A stretch of DNA of 64,000 bases from Prostheceraeus crozeri. Taxonomy: Eukaryota > Platyhelminthes > Polycladida > Euryleptidae. The stretch is from positions 1 through 64,000 of the forward strand of contig CAJQUW010009239.1 in NCBI GenBank assembly GCA_907163375.1, given 5' to 3'. Positions 36,443-48,034 of this stretch are shown here, piece by piece. Every line of letters begins with the position of its first letter. Within the stretch, counting starts at the first letter, position 1. A program made the position numbers and the translations under genes. The notes below the pieces were generated by a model. That model saw nothing but the letters and a program-made list of their open reading frames with translations. It was not told the DNA's origin and ran no database searches.

Positions 36443-37175
36443 TTATATATAAATTAATTGCAATAACTTTACTGCATAATAGCTAACATGACAACGAACA
36501 TTAATGTAGCATAATATTAGTTGCATGCATAATAGGAAAATATTATCAATGTTATGTAGCCTAAGCCTTATTCAAATGAAAAAACACGTCGAATCTACCA
36601 TAGAGTACCATACCATACTCTATGGAATCTACGGCACTGATTTGGGCAAAAGACATGTCACAATAAGCCCATCTTGAGATGATTTGATGTTATTAGGTTA
36701 AACATTGTGGGTTGATAAGTCACCAAAAATATTTAGATATTAAATGAATTTGTATTCTTGGTCGACAAAAATCATTTGATAGCATGATATCCAGGCGTCA
36801 TGGTGTCATCCTGCATGAATAATTATTGTAATCATGCTGCGATTGTTTCTTGCCCGTGAATTGCAAGCGGATTTCTTATCCCGTCCTGTGGTTACAGGCC
36901 AAATCTATGGTTACAGGCTTCACGCAGTCGTGTAAAAAATAATAAATATGTTCTTCTAAATCTGGGAGTGAAGTAATACGTATTACGTCACGGCGTTCAC
37001 AACAATAACCGATTTCTGGTTCTCGATTAAAAGGACGAGTAGGCCTAGTCTGTACTGCGAGCAAGCATTGGTCAGATTTTTGTAATTCATGATTTGCTTC
37101 AGAGATGTAACAATGTTGTAAGTTTTTTACTGTAGTTTTAGTCATAGATTTTAAAATAGGATTGTTTGTGCCGAG
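36443..37175. other. Intergenic, nothing recognised
   Basis: AT-rich DNA. A duplicated short word TACCATACTCTATGGA-type palindrome occurs near 36600-36625. Confidence 0.4.
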
Positions 37176-37998
37176 GAGTAGGGATATATAGGTAGAGTGT
37201 CGACTCAAAAAAGTATCTGCATACAGTCAAAATGTTTATATGAAAAGATTCAGTTATTTTCGGTCCAATAAATTATTTGAGCAGTTTTGACAAAGTCAAA
37301 ATTTTTGCCAATTAATTTACTATCGACATGACGCCGCTTTATTAGTAGCATGAAACAAGTTGGATATCAAAAGGAATGAATATTTGCTAGCAAGCATCGT
37401 AACTAAGTGAAAATTAAGCTAATTTCTAAGGGAATTTCATGAGCCGCAATGTAATGGAAGTATTGATGAAAAACTCAAGATTTTATTGTGGTTTCTTGGC
37501 TGAAATTTCAAGTTTTATTTCAATTTTCACCGGCATGATTTTGTGATTCACTAAATTCATGTTTCATTTCTTGAATCTGAATAGTGATGTGGACCCATTT
37601 ACATCTTTCAAAGTTGATCGAAATCATTGTTCTTGATTTTGCTATTTTGCTCTACCAGTGGCAGGATGTTTATGATATGATCTCGCTTAAGAAGATTCTC
37701 TTGAGGTTGAGCATGAAAGCAATAGCAGGTCATCGAGTTTCAAATTTGACAAGCATTACCTCACCAAGGCTGTCATGACCCGGGAGATCTGTAAAATAGT
37801 ATCATCTCCTTCTGCATTATACCATCATGATTAGTCAATTCTGTTGTAATTTCTTAAAAATGCAAAAATTTACATATCTCACATTTGGTGACAATACCAA
37901 CTGTATCCTCCTCGAGCTCATTTAATAAAATCGAAAGTGTATACACATTGGGAATCTAATAAATGCGGAGTTGCCACTCTACCTAATATACTTACTCT
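37176..37998. mobile_element. Non-autonomous DNA element (MITE-like), about 820 bp
   Basis: The ends are imperfect inverted repeats of about 24 bases built on TAGGTAGAGTG / CACTCTACCTA. A partial inverted copy lies at 23755-24011, showing that this is a dispersed family. There is no coding sequence. Target duplication was not resolved. Confidence 0.65.
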
Positions 37999-38544
37999 AT
38001 GGTTTGTGATACAATATTAGGGCACATCATTTTCGAAGTGTGACATTTTTGCTTTTATTAATCGAGGTGTCTTTTGAGATTAGCGCTGCGTTCATACGAA
38101 GAATAAGGAAATAACATTTGCACAGTTAAAGGCTACCTAAGTAAAATGCCAATAAAATTTTTCAAACAGTGCATAAAATGGAATAGTCTAGTTCGTTAAG
38201 CATAAAACACGTAAATAGTCTTATGGAGACATTTTACTTGCTATTCCCGTGAGACGTAGACTTGCAGGCCCTTTAAACCAAATACTCAACATTGGATAAA
38301 GGCAGAATGTAGGTATGTATATGTACTTCATGTCTTCATGGCCCCATAGTCTCCCACACTCGATTCGCGAAATATAAGCTCTTATAGTGTGCAAATATGC
38401 AACTCACAAGTATTATGATGATGATATATGCATGTAGAATAAAAATCAATCATTACTAAGAAATTTCCGAAAAGTGAAAGTGATCGCAAATTCACATCAA
38501 TGCAAAGTAAATTGATGTGATGCGAGACGGTGGTGCTTGGATAC
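37999..38544. other. Intergenic, nothing recognised
   Basis: No supportable feature. Confidence 0.4.
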
Positions 38545-40806
38545 CAGGGCTGTGGAGCCGGAGCCGGAGCCGATTTATCACAAAGGCTCCGGCTCCGGCT
38601 CTGATAGTTTGAGCTTTGATATAAATCTAGAATTTTGAAAGTTATTAATTGGCATCATAAAATAATTAAATTATTTGAGATCTAAAGATATGTCTTTTAA
38701 GTATACCAATGATCTGTCCTCCACGATATCTTTCTTTGCAGTTGCCGCCTTCTTTTGTATTATATTTATTATATATTTACACACATGTGTAATATTTTTT
38801 ATTGCATATGTTTCGTAAGACTAATTTCCATATTGACAACGTATTCTCCAAAATCCATTAATTTGAAGACTTGTTATATGCATGCTAACTAGATGATTGT
38901 AGATTCCTAGAGACAAGTCGCCAGTCATTTATGTACACATTTCCAGTTCAGTCAGCAAAGCTAATATAGCTACATTTCTTGCGCAATGTCTTAAATCTAA
39001 TACGGTTACTATGTAGGCTATCATCTATCGCTATGGCTACTGGCAGAAGCTACTGGCATCTGTGACAATGCCAATTTCCTTAGATTGTATTGTAGGCTCT
39101 TGTGCAGTCCCCCCACCTACATTTTTCAAAACAATCGATTATTCAATTGATTGGAGGGATAACTCTTCACACTCACACGAATGACCTGACTACAAGTCCT
39201 CACATGGCTATAGCAATAAGCGACCCAGCCACTTCTAGTAGCGCCCTATTATTTTAAAGGTATCTCATTCACAATGAATATCCTTTGACTTCAAAATTCA
39301 AAGGGTATATTTCAATGCGAAAAACCCGAAGGCAAATTACAATGTTGACTTGCTGACGAAGTTTGCGACCATGACATCGCAATTACCCACGTAGATTTTT
39401 ACAACAGCACGGAATGCTTCACTCAAACCGGTGATGCTGAAACGGACATCCAATGGTGCTGCATCTTTTGACCAGAGAAAAAATGGAAGGGGGAGGACTG
39501 CACAAGAGCCGTATCGTGTAATAATATTTCCCCAAATGTCATAGACCTGTGGATTTCAAGAATTTTCATTATTATTTTTTCCGTCTGTCAACACTTTATG
39601 CTGATATCATGCTGACTTATATGTAAACAATAAAAAAAGACTGAGACGCTCTCAATAAAGGCGCCTTTTGACCTCCCTTTTCTATTGTCTGTGACATTAA
39701 ACCGCACGCGCATTCGAAAGCTAGCAAAGTAGATGGGATTTCTGCTCGGTGCTCGCAGTCAAATTTTTATTATGCATAGCACCCTGCAACATACTGTGTG
39801 ATACTCCGAGTTCAGTTTCATCAGCCTAACCATCATCAGAGGAATAGTGGTAGTGTGTTATACATAAATTGAATATAATAATATACATGAATCATTGATG
39901 AATTATTTAGTGCAACTTTACGCCATAATGAAAAATACGAAATTAATATAATGTAAGTTAGGCCTTAACTTATTAAGTATGCTGCATAGAATTACAAAAC
40001 TTGTCCTAAATTAGATATTTTTAATTTTTTAAGTATAATTTTCAATTGTACATTTCTAGCCTACACTGCAATGAGGCTATCTAACTTACAATTTCTACAG
40101 ATGATGAGTCGTGGGCTACCCACCGATCATATTATTCATGGACCAACAGACTATTGAATAAAGGCAATAACAAATAACAATAACAACCTAAGCTAGCCTA
40201 CATACACTTTAATATTCAATAAAGCAATTAATATCTTTATTGATACGGTATATTTGGCTATATAGCCGATACCCTTTCCATGTTCGAGTAAATACAGGCC
40301 CTATAAGCTATTTAGAGGCATACGCTATCCAGTTTCATATTCAAGCTTTGTTAAAAAGCTTATACTACTATTCGGCCTCTGTGACGGCTAATTAGGTATA
40401 TCATCATCACTCATGTGGTCTTATTTAATGTAGCCTCGTAGTAGACTGGTTGCAGGCTAGGCCAATTTATATTTAACCAGTGCGGGAGATCTTTATCTAA
40501 TTTAACCAATCCTGGCTATAACTTTATTTTATCTTTCAGAGATAGTCAATTCATGCAAAAATATATGACAAGTATGTTATTTGTCATTATATTAGGCTAT
40601 TATCATTTTTATTATTAACTTAAGTCGTTGCTTGTTAATGAAAACTAATTTGATGATTGTAGCAAGCCTCTAAAGGCCACACCGTTATCCAAAAAACCCG
40701 TTCAACGGATCCAGGATAACCAGCATAGATAGAACCTGAATTTGAAGTCGGAGCCGAAGCCGAGCCGGAGCCTTTCACATCAGTGTCGTGGAGCCGGAGC
40801 CGATGA
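38545..40806. mobile_element. Candidate hAT-type element with GGAGCC-repeat termini
   Basis: The left end CAGGGCTGTGGAGCCGGAGC is the type of terminus known for a widespread hAT group (CAGGGCTGTGGAGTCGG). Just inside it lies AAAGGCTCCGGCTCC. Near 40745-40775 the inverse words CGGAGCC and GAGCCGGAGCCTTT recur, then a rearranged GTGGAGCCGGAGCC. The outermost right terminus is missing, so the extent is uncertain, and these could be ends of two separate elements. No transposase was seen. Confidence 0.5.
39337..39546 (-). CDS. Possible last exon of an unidentified gene
   Basis: The minus strand has 69 open codons between an acceptor-like CCACAG (at 39547-39552) and a TAA stop. The translation includes VYDIWGNIITRYGSC and DVRFSITGLSEAFRAVVKIY, whose composition looks like a real folded protein, unlike the frames around it. 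I recognise no family. Other exons upstream (higher coordinates) were not found. It lies between the two hAT-like ends, which is puzzling if they belong to one element. Confidence 0.35.
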   Translation of the reverse strand, partial: VYDIWGNIITRYGSCAVLPLPFFLWSKDAAPLDVRFSITGLSEAFRAVVKIYVGNCDVMVANFVSKSTL

Positions 40807-42480
40807 GATAACGCATCGGCATGAGAGCCGATATCCTGTTGGATACAACGTGCTTGGTATGTCGAAGAAAAGGCGGAGTGAGATGATATAGAAAATGATC
40901 GGAATGTACCATTGACTGAAACACTTTCATAAAATGGTGGGAATTTCGCATCTTAATGGGGAGTGCCACAAAGGCAATCAAGACCATACACAAGACGGTG
41001 ACAATGACTCCTGGCAATTTCCAGTCTTTTGGAATCTTCCTGATTAAGACCAATGAAGATCGGAGTGCAGAACTCCAAAGTGCTTGCCACGAACGAGTGG
41101 TGAAAAACAACACGATGACGTTTCGTGACAAAATTCTATATTTTGCGCAATATGAATAACTTTTGATTTGCCTTTTTGCACACATTTTCAATATGAAACC
41201 GCAATGACAAATCTTTGGTTTAAGTAATACCTAGAATTTTGACAAAAAAAGCCATTTCCATAATAGAGCGTAGAAGCAATGCATTTTTCTTGCCAAAGGA
41301 CATTACTTGTGTTATTTGCATGTTCAATTTTAAACCATTTCTCATACACCAAGAGTCAACATGATCAATTTTGGCACTAATATTCAGGGGCGTCCGCACA
41401 GAAACGCTATTAAGCTAACAAATCTCTAACAGTGTCATTCACCCATTGAAATTTGCTTGTCACTAACAAATAACTACCTAACACTGCTTCTGTGCGGTCG
41501 CCCCAGTCGACATCACCAGCATCATCAGTCTACATCATCAGCAAATTTAATCATCACTACATGTGAATGACAAGTTGATAAAGTTCTCATGTCAGTGGCA
41601 AATATAAAAGGCGCCGATGCTGACCCTTAAGGTATGTCGGAAACAACTGCGCGAGGTGAGCTTGCTGCTGAGTCGTCAAACCTGACAAATTGGATGCGAT
41701 TTTGGAAGAAATCTATGCACCCGGATACAAAATGCAAGGGATGACCCGCGTTAATCAGAGAATCTATTGGTCTGTCATGAAGTAAATAATCTAGCGTCAT
41801 GTACACATCGAACGATATCATAAGAACGGATTATACATCAGATTCGTCAACTATTGATGTAATGTAGTCATGTGTGAGGATATGGGAATGCATAACAGAC
41901 TAAACTGGTCTGAAACCAAACTGGGTCGGACTACAAAGGTTCACCAAATGTTTCTTCAGGGTTGATATTATGCATCTTTCCAAAGCTTTTGAAAATATTG
42001 GTAACAATGAGATGGGTCGCAAATCTTGCTGTGTACATGTAAGGCAGTTCGATCTTTTCGGAACTGAGAGATGCTCACAATTTTCCATTTTAATGGGATC
42101 TTGAGGCTTCATTTTGAAAGATATATGATGTTAGCCAACGGCTCATCAAGGGCAACATTGGTTTCTTTGAGAAGTTATGCTACCATCACATTTACTAATA
42201 TTCAGCTTTAATAACTCAACAAAGACGTCCATCACTGATACAGATGGCGTCAAAGAGGATAATTCTTCAGAAGAAAATTCAGGCAAGTCATCGATAGGAA
42301 CATTATGGTCCGCTGCATCCCAGAAATTTCACGCAAAAGCATCATTCATTGCCTAAGCCGCATGTTCAGCAAGTTTATGCACGTGCGTTTCAGCAATTGT
42401 TGTTTTAATTGAGGCCTAATTCAGCTTATTTTTTCGCAAGATTACTTAGATTAGTAGATTACTTAGAAGATTACTTAGCC
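40807..42480 (-). mobile_element. Decayed LINE with reverse-transcriptase remnants
   Basis: Minus-strand fragments in several frames spell an RT in order. The DLRPISLLPIFSKALERCI motif lies at 41900-42112. RPIDSLINAGHPLHFVSGCI and FQNRIQFVRFDDSAASSPRA lie near 41640-41800. A KFADDVD catalytic box lies near 41550. The C-terminal region with STLEFCTPIFIGLNQEDSKR lies near 41040-41090. It has several frameshifts and stops, so it is an old copy. A small inverted-repeat element (41387-41504) sits inside it. The 3' end near 40807 abuts the GGAGCC repeats. Confidence 0.8.
41387..41504. mobile_element. Small inverted-repeat element (about 118 bp) inside the LINE
   Basis: The ends GGGGCGTCCGCACAGAA and TTCTGTGCGGTCGCCCC are inverted repeats with one mismatch over 17 bases. 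The interior is AT-rich and non-coding. It interrupts the RT sequence, so it inserted later. Target duplication is not clear. Confidence 0.7.
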
Positions 42481-43070
42481 TGCTATGCCGCTGGCAATTA
42501 AGGAAATAGACCTATCAGACAAGACCTAGTAATCATGGAATTTGCATGGCTATTCAAAGATACAGTGACACTTTGTCATTTGCATTAATAAAGAAATAAG
42601 CGGTCAAATTAAAGTGTCTCCATTTTGCTGAAAAAATATAATTCTGCCACCCTTTGTGTAACTACTACAGCCCATTTCGAATACCTTTTGACGGTAGATT
42701 ATGAATAAATTACGTGTTGGTGCAACTTTGTAAAGGAATGCATAGAAGAGAAAACTATGTTGTCTCATGGCCACGCCTGTTCTCTACGGTGAGATACAAC
42801 AGTACAGTACAATCTGGGTTAACAGTTGATACATAAGACGCTAGATTACAGTTCAGTTCATACGTCATCAATACTGTACAAACAAGTCGCTTAACTAGAA
42901 ACGCGTAGCATAAAATTCACAAGAAAAATGCGTACTAGTAAAATCGATAAAGGTAATATACAAAAACTGAAAATATGTGTAAGAGAATAATAATAAACTT
43001 TAAATACATAGACTAAAGGAAAACTGAAAGTTACAATAAAGACCAAGGCAAAGGAAAACTGAAGCAAAAG
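42481..43070. other. Intergenic, nothing recognised
   Basis: AT-rich DNA between the LINE and the Penelope-like fragment. Part may be the 3' tail of the latter. Confidence 0.4.
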
Positions 43071-43640
43071 TCAGCACAGTTTCAACAAAAACAATCTGTC
43101 CTTCTGTACACAAAGATCCGGGAGTGAGAGTCGAACGCTTACACTTTCTGTGATGGCCAGGTCCAAAGATGTCCTTGCTTTTCTTGCTACTTGAAAGCTT
43201 TGGTGTTCCTGCTCTAACACTGCTGATCGATGTTCACAACTGCTCAAATGACGGGTGATGGCGGACACTGGCGGTTGTTTGCCTCTCGGTCTTGTTGTTC
43301 CTTTGTAGAGCCACTTGGGAAGATGCTTTGCCCTTCGAAGTAGAAGACACCGCTCCGTTTTCCCAGTATACCTTTCACCGCAAGGACAAGAGAAGTTGTA
43401 AGTCACTTTGGGTTGCTGGGTTATCGGGATTGCGTCTTTCACACTTGCTGAGGCTAGGAAACTTGTACGGAACACCGGAACGGGATTGACGTAGTAGAAA
43501 AATTTATCGGGTAGATTATGAGTTGGATGGATGTTGAGTTGACAACATGTATTGAAATGCTTATTGGGCTTGCTTTACTAAATTACCCGAACACAGTTTG
43601 ATGATTGGGACTAGGTTTATAGAAGAAGTCCTCTGAGTAT
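43071..43640 (-). mobile_element. Penelope-like element fragment, GIY-YIG endonuclease end
   Basis: The minus-strand frame at 43071-43475 encodes the C-terminal region of a Penelope-like retroelement: VTYNFSCPCGERYTGKTERC, corresponding to the usual Y-x-F-x-C-x-CG-x-x-YIGxTxR motif of the GIY-YIG nuclease, then a His (AKHLPKWL) and a zinc-binding Cys/His pair near SSCEH. Upstream in another frame near 43490-43620 are traces of the RT-to-nuclease linker. The reverse transcriptase itself is not present. The Ile of YIG is Thr here. It is a broken, 5'-truncated copy. Confidence 0.75.
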
Positions 43641-46097
43641 TACGCGGGACTGGAAATGCAGCATCCATCAATCGTCAACATACTTGAGCCTTTGCCCGGG
43701 GGAGCATCAATTTTCATACAATTAGTGGATTTTATCACATCTGTCGTAATTTTCAGATCAGAGCACAATTAGTAGAATTTTACCAACAGGCTATTGTGGC
43801 CTGCAACATCCCATTTTATCGCTGTCTGTTGACTATCTAAATTATTCAGGCCGAATTCAAAATTAATTTTTAAATGTCCTGTGTAGACTTCTACGAAATC
43901 TGTCACTCAAGCTGATACAAGTAAAGGATTACAGAAGACTTCGAGCATTATAATGTATAACTAATTATTGTAGTCTTGAACTTATCAGCTTGGGAATTGA
44001 AAGTCAATGAAGTAGGGGAATCCAGCAGATGTAGCTTATGGGGAAATCTAATTAAGATTCTAAGAAATTACCCTAAATATGCAAGTCACAAAAAAAGTTG
44101 TGTGCAAAAGAAGACAACCACATCTTGTATTTAAACTCATGCAACCATCTATGCATGCAACCTTTGTAGTAGACGTTCGATTAATTTCATCTCTATGATG
44201 CAGATGAGGATGCAGGATAAGAGGAACATCTCGTCTCCACCAACTATAGACCAAATCTCAACAGGAAAGAGATTCTAGTCAGATCATCAAATTAGTCCGT
44301 CATTAAAAATAGATAAATTTCATTGCTTTTACAGTCGAAATAGAAATGCTCCCTTTTCCTGAAGCTTCTGTAGGACTAGCTCAAAGATTGCATGTAAGCG
44401 GGTGGTTCATGAGTTACAGGGGTGAAGTGCAAAAACTCTGATATAAAAAAGTTATTCAAGGGCCGGGCCTCACTTAGAGAAATATGAGAAACACTGTCAA
44501 AGGACAAGATGATATGCTGATGAATAGAGCAATCTTTACTTATTTATTTGATATCCTGTCTGAGCTTCTTTGCGCCATGTCCTACTTTCAGTAAGAGTTC
44601 CTGTTTCAGGATTTGTAGCATAATTCACTGTTTTTGAAAACTGTGCATAGTGAACCCAAGATTCCTGACGAAAGACAGATTGAAAAGTAAGTCTTTAGTC
44701 CTTGTCAAGCGCAAGCTTACGAGGCTGCAAATGGTCCATTTACTAGTTCAGCAATAGAGACGCTTTTAGCCACTTTCAGTGAGAATCCGCTTTCGTCGTA
44801 ATGAATGGAAAGAGGCTATAAATTAAAAAAAAGTTGAAATAATTTTTGGCCAGCCGACGAGGACCAATTCATTCGGTCAAATCCTCGAATCGCAATTTCG
44901 AATTGAATCCAATGTTGAAGCTTCGCAGGTCCTTAAAATTTAACCAAGGTCTCGACTTTTTGTGAAATATGGGCCTACCACTTACCTGCACATGCACGGG
45001 TACTATAATAAGGCAGCCAATATAATTATTTTAGAAGTATCATTGATAATATTTTTGATATCGGGATTCTCTTTGGGTTGGGATCCTAAAGGAAATTATC
45101 ATTGGAATTGACTTGAAATTGAGTTGGGAGCCTGGACCATATACGCCAAAATTTGGGACACATATCCTTGTACCATTGATTCTTCCGATTTTGTTCGCCT
45201 CCTCGTTCAAAGTGTTTGCCAGGCAGTGCTGTTGTAAGATAAGTAATATCTTCCAACTTCAGTTGCAAGCATTTTTCTCCAATCAATCATTTTTTGCTAC
45301 CTCCTGAGGCAGTATAGAGATAATGTCAGATACTGACGTTCTTTTGCGAAATTCACATGCGAGCGTCTTTAGTTGGTTATATCAAGATATACACAACTGA
45401 TGATTAGAGCTCTTGAATATCAAAATAGAGGAGTTTTGGTAAAGCTATTCATAGCTACTCATCATTACGCTGAGACACGATGATATAATATGTTGGAAAC
45501 TAAAAACAATTAGCAATGAAATCCAATATCTGCATGTAATATGGATATCGTTAACACGTCGCAATTTACATGAGTAGAAATTGTCGCACAGTAGCGGTGT
45601 AAAAGATCGATTCACAGTGGACGCGGCGCGTCCTGAACGAAAGCTCTGAACGAAGTTTCGGAACGAAAATGGTTCAGTTTCTGAACGAAAATTGTGACGC
45701 GTGATAAATGCACCTTAAGAAGTCACAGCCCAGCGTGTTCTAATTAACTTGAACCGATTGCAAAATTTCTTTTAACATGCGCATTTGTAAGTCCATGCTA
45801 GTTTCAATCTATTTCTATATAACTTGATCAATGAATTACAAAGCATTAATAAACTGCACATTTTTCGATGGGGAGTTGAATCAAATACCAGATAAATTAG
45901 GCAAGAATTGCATTATTTTACAATGATTGGTGCCGTGATGCTTTGTGCCGCATTATCATTTTCCTGCAACGAACAGCGTTGCAAGATGAAGGTTTACACT
46001 CTGCTGCAACCACAAAAATGATGAATGATGCAATTGCTGGTAAAACACCTTAAATTGTAGGCAAGCTAAATGATATTTTTTATGATACTGAACTTGT
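43641..46097. other. Intergenic, nothing recognised
   Basis: No supportable gene. CTGAACGAAA-type words are repeated four times near 45630-45700. Confidence 0.4.
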
Positions 46098-46384
46098 GAC
46101 CATGATGAATCAATGATGTGAAAAAAATCAGTTTTCTCTCCCGAGTAATTTAATGCCACTAAATAATTACGAATAAAAAATATGTACACAGCCGACGTTT
46201 CGGGTCCAGACCCTTTCTCAAGGCAAGGCAGCAATAAAAATTTTTTATTGCTGCCTTGCCTTGAGAAAGGGTCTGGACCCGAAACGTCGGCTGTGTACAT
46301 ATTTTTTATTCGTAATTATTTAGTGGCATTAAATTACTCGGGAGAGAAAACTGATTTTTTTCACATCATTGATTCATTATGGTC
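46098..46384. repeat. Near-perfect 287-bp palindrome
   Basis: The arms 46098-46240 and 46242-46384 are reverse complements over 143 bases with one visible mismatch and a one-base centre. Identical peptides (for example MYTADVSGPDPFSRQGSNK) can therefore be read on both strands. The words GACCCGAAACGTCGGC and TGAGAAAGGGTCTGGACC are known from 3' regions of retroelements in many animals. There is almost no loop, so it may be a recent head-to-head duplication or a fold-back assembly artefact. Confidence 0.93.
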
Positions 46385-47065
46385 CTCCCGCCTTCAGCCA
46401 TCTCTTATATTTGTCACCATGAGCCTACCAGTTAACGTCTGTCGGTGCGGGAGGTTCTTAACAGTCAATCTTAGCTGCAAAGAAAGTGCTCTCCCCTCAG
46501 TTGCGACAAATAGTTCACTTGCGGTAGGTACAACTATAACATTATGACGGAGGCAGTGTGATCTTTCATCGTGTGAGCGATTCAAGCTTACAAACTTCAC
46601 TGAACTTTATTAATAAAGATGATTTTTTTCTCTCACATTATCAATAATCATTCTAGTGTATCAGGAGCTGCTGGCAACTAGCTTTTCTATCGGTGGTATA
46701 GGTTGAATTCGGTAGAGGCAAATTGCCGCAACAATGAATCTAATTGATGAGCATCAATACAGCAGTAGGGGGCATGATATCCAGCAGGACAAATTTTGTA
46801 ATTTTTGCCAAAAGGAATTGGATTGGTAGAGAGTAAAGCCCTGCTTCCTGACAATTGAAACAATTAGAATAATTCTTGTCAAAGATGCAAACTAATTACA
46901 ATTCACATAGGCATTACAGTCAAAGAAGTTAGTTCTAGCATAATAAAGTACTATGACTTGACTTACTTGCTGTTCTGAAATCTGTGCATACATACATGGG
47001 TTTCAGAAATATAGTTTTTACTTTGGAGATTACATCTGCTGACTTTGGAGAACTGGGCCCCAACA
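46385..47065. other. Intergenic, nothing recognised
   Basis: No supportable gene or repeat. Confidence 0.4.
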
Positions 47066-48034
47066 TTAACCCTCAGAGATCTGAGTTTTTTCATATCCTC
47101 TGAGGGGGTCCAGTGGACCCCTTTTACTAATTCTTAGTTTGCCTCCTAAAATCGACATCAAATGATGAGGAAAGTTGATTTTAAGTAAAACAATGATTTT
47201 TGCGTGTAGCAAGTCGATATACGTGTAGCTAATCCTTTGAGTGTCTTTCAGCCTTCTCAGTAAACACATTCGAAAATGTGGTGTTTTTGCAATTCAACGA
47301 CATTTAGCAAAGCATCAGTTGTACAGAGAGTCGGTTTTACGATGTTTGCTGTTGCCAAGTTACCTCAGATAGTTGATTTTAAGGAAATTGATTTATTCCA
47401 TGCAGCACATTGGCAGGGAATAACTTACATTTGGCCATTTCTTTAAAAAAATTAGACTATCCGTTTCAATCGGAAAATAAGCCTAAACTGAGTCATAATT
47501 GCTGCATTTTGAGACCCCCAAAATAACTGTGGAGATCTCAAACTCATCAATTTCTGCTTTGAAAACTTTGCCAACACTGTGTTTTTAGTGTTGAACCACG
47601 AATATGGTTATGGCTTTCATTTTGAACATTGATTTGTGCTGAGTTGGTCATGTAGGCCGACCAATCATACACGATCATGTACGAAAACAAAATATTCTCA
47701 CTTTGCGATCCTCTAACATAAAGCACATGAACGAGCATGATTGAATAAATTAATTTCACTCATAATGCACCATCGTGGACATGCACAAAATTATTTTTCA
47801 TCTGATAGTAAAAATTTTGTTATGGGAATTTCTACAGCATGTGAGACCTGAGGGGGCTTGACCTATCTACCATACTTCTACTGATTCAATTGAAATGATA
47901 TAATGCATGTAGACTCATTTGCATGATGATTTTACATGGACATGAGCGGTTGATGCATCATCAGCAGAAAAATTAAAATAGAAAAATATGGCTCCGGGGT
48001 CCACTGGACCACCCCTCAGGTCTGTGAGGGTTAA
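47066..48034. mobile_element. Non-autonomous piggyBac-like element
   Basis: TTAA target duplications lie at 47066-47069 and 48031-48034. The ends are inverted repeats CCCTCAGAGATCTGAG / CTCAGGTCTGTGAGGG, followed inside by GGGGTCCAGTGGACCCC and its counterpart GGGGTCCACTGGACC. TTAA duplication and CCC-starting termini are the hallmarks of piggyBac. The 960-base interior shows no transposase. Confidence 0.85.

Noticed and set aside
46260-46300. Possible hammerhead ribozyme (GGGTCTGGACCCGAAACGTC)
   Set aside because: A stem followed by CGAAAC is present, but the CUGAUGA half of the core is not intact.
45956-46547. Two open frames with an identical peptide on opposite strands
   Set aside because: They are mirror images created by the 287-bp palindrome.
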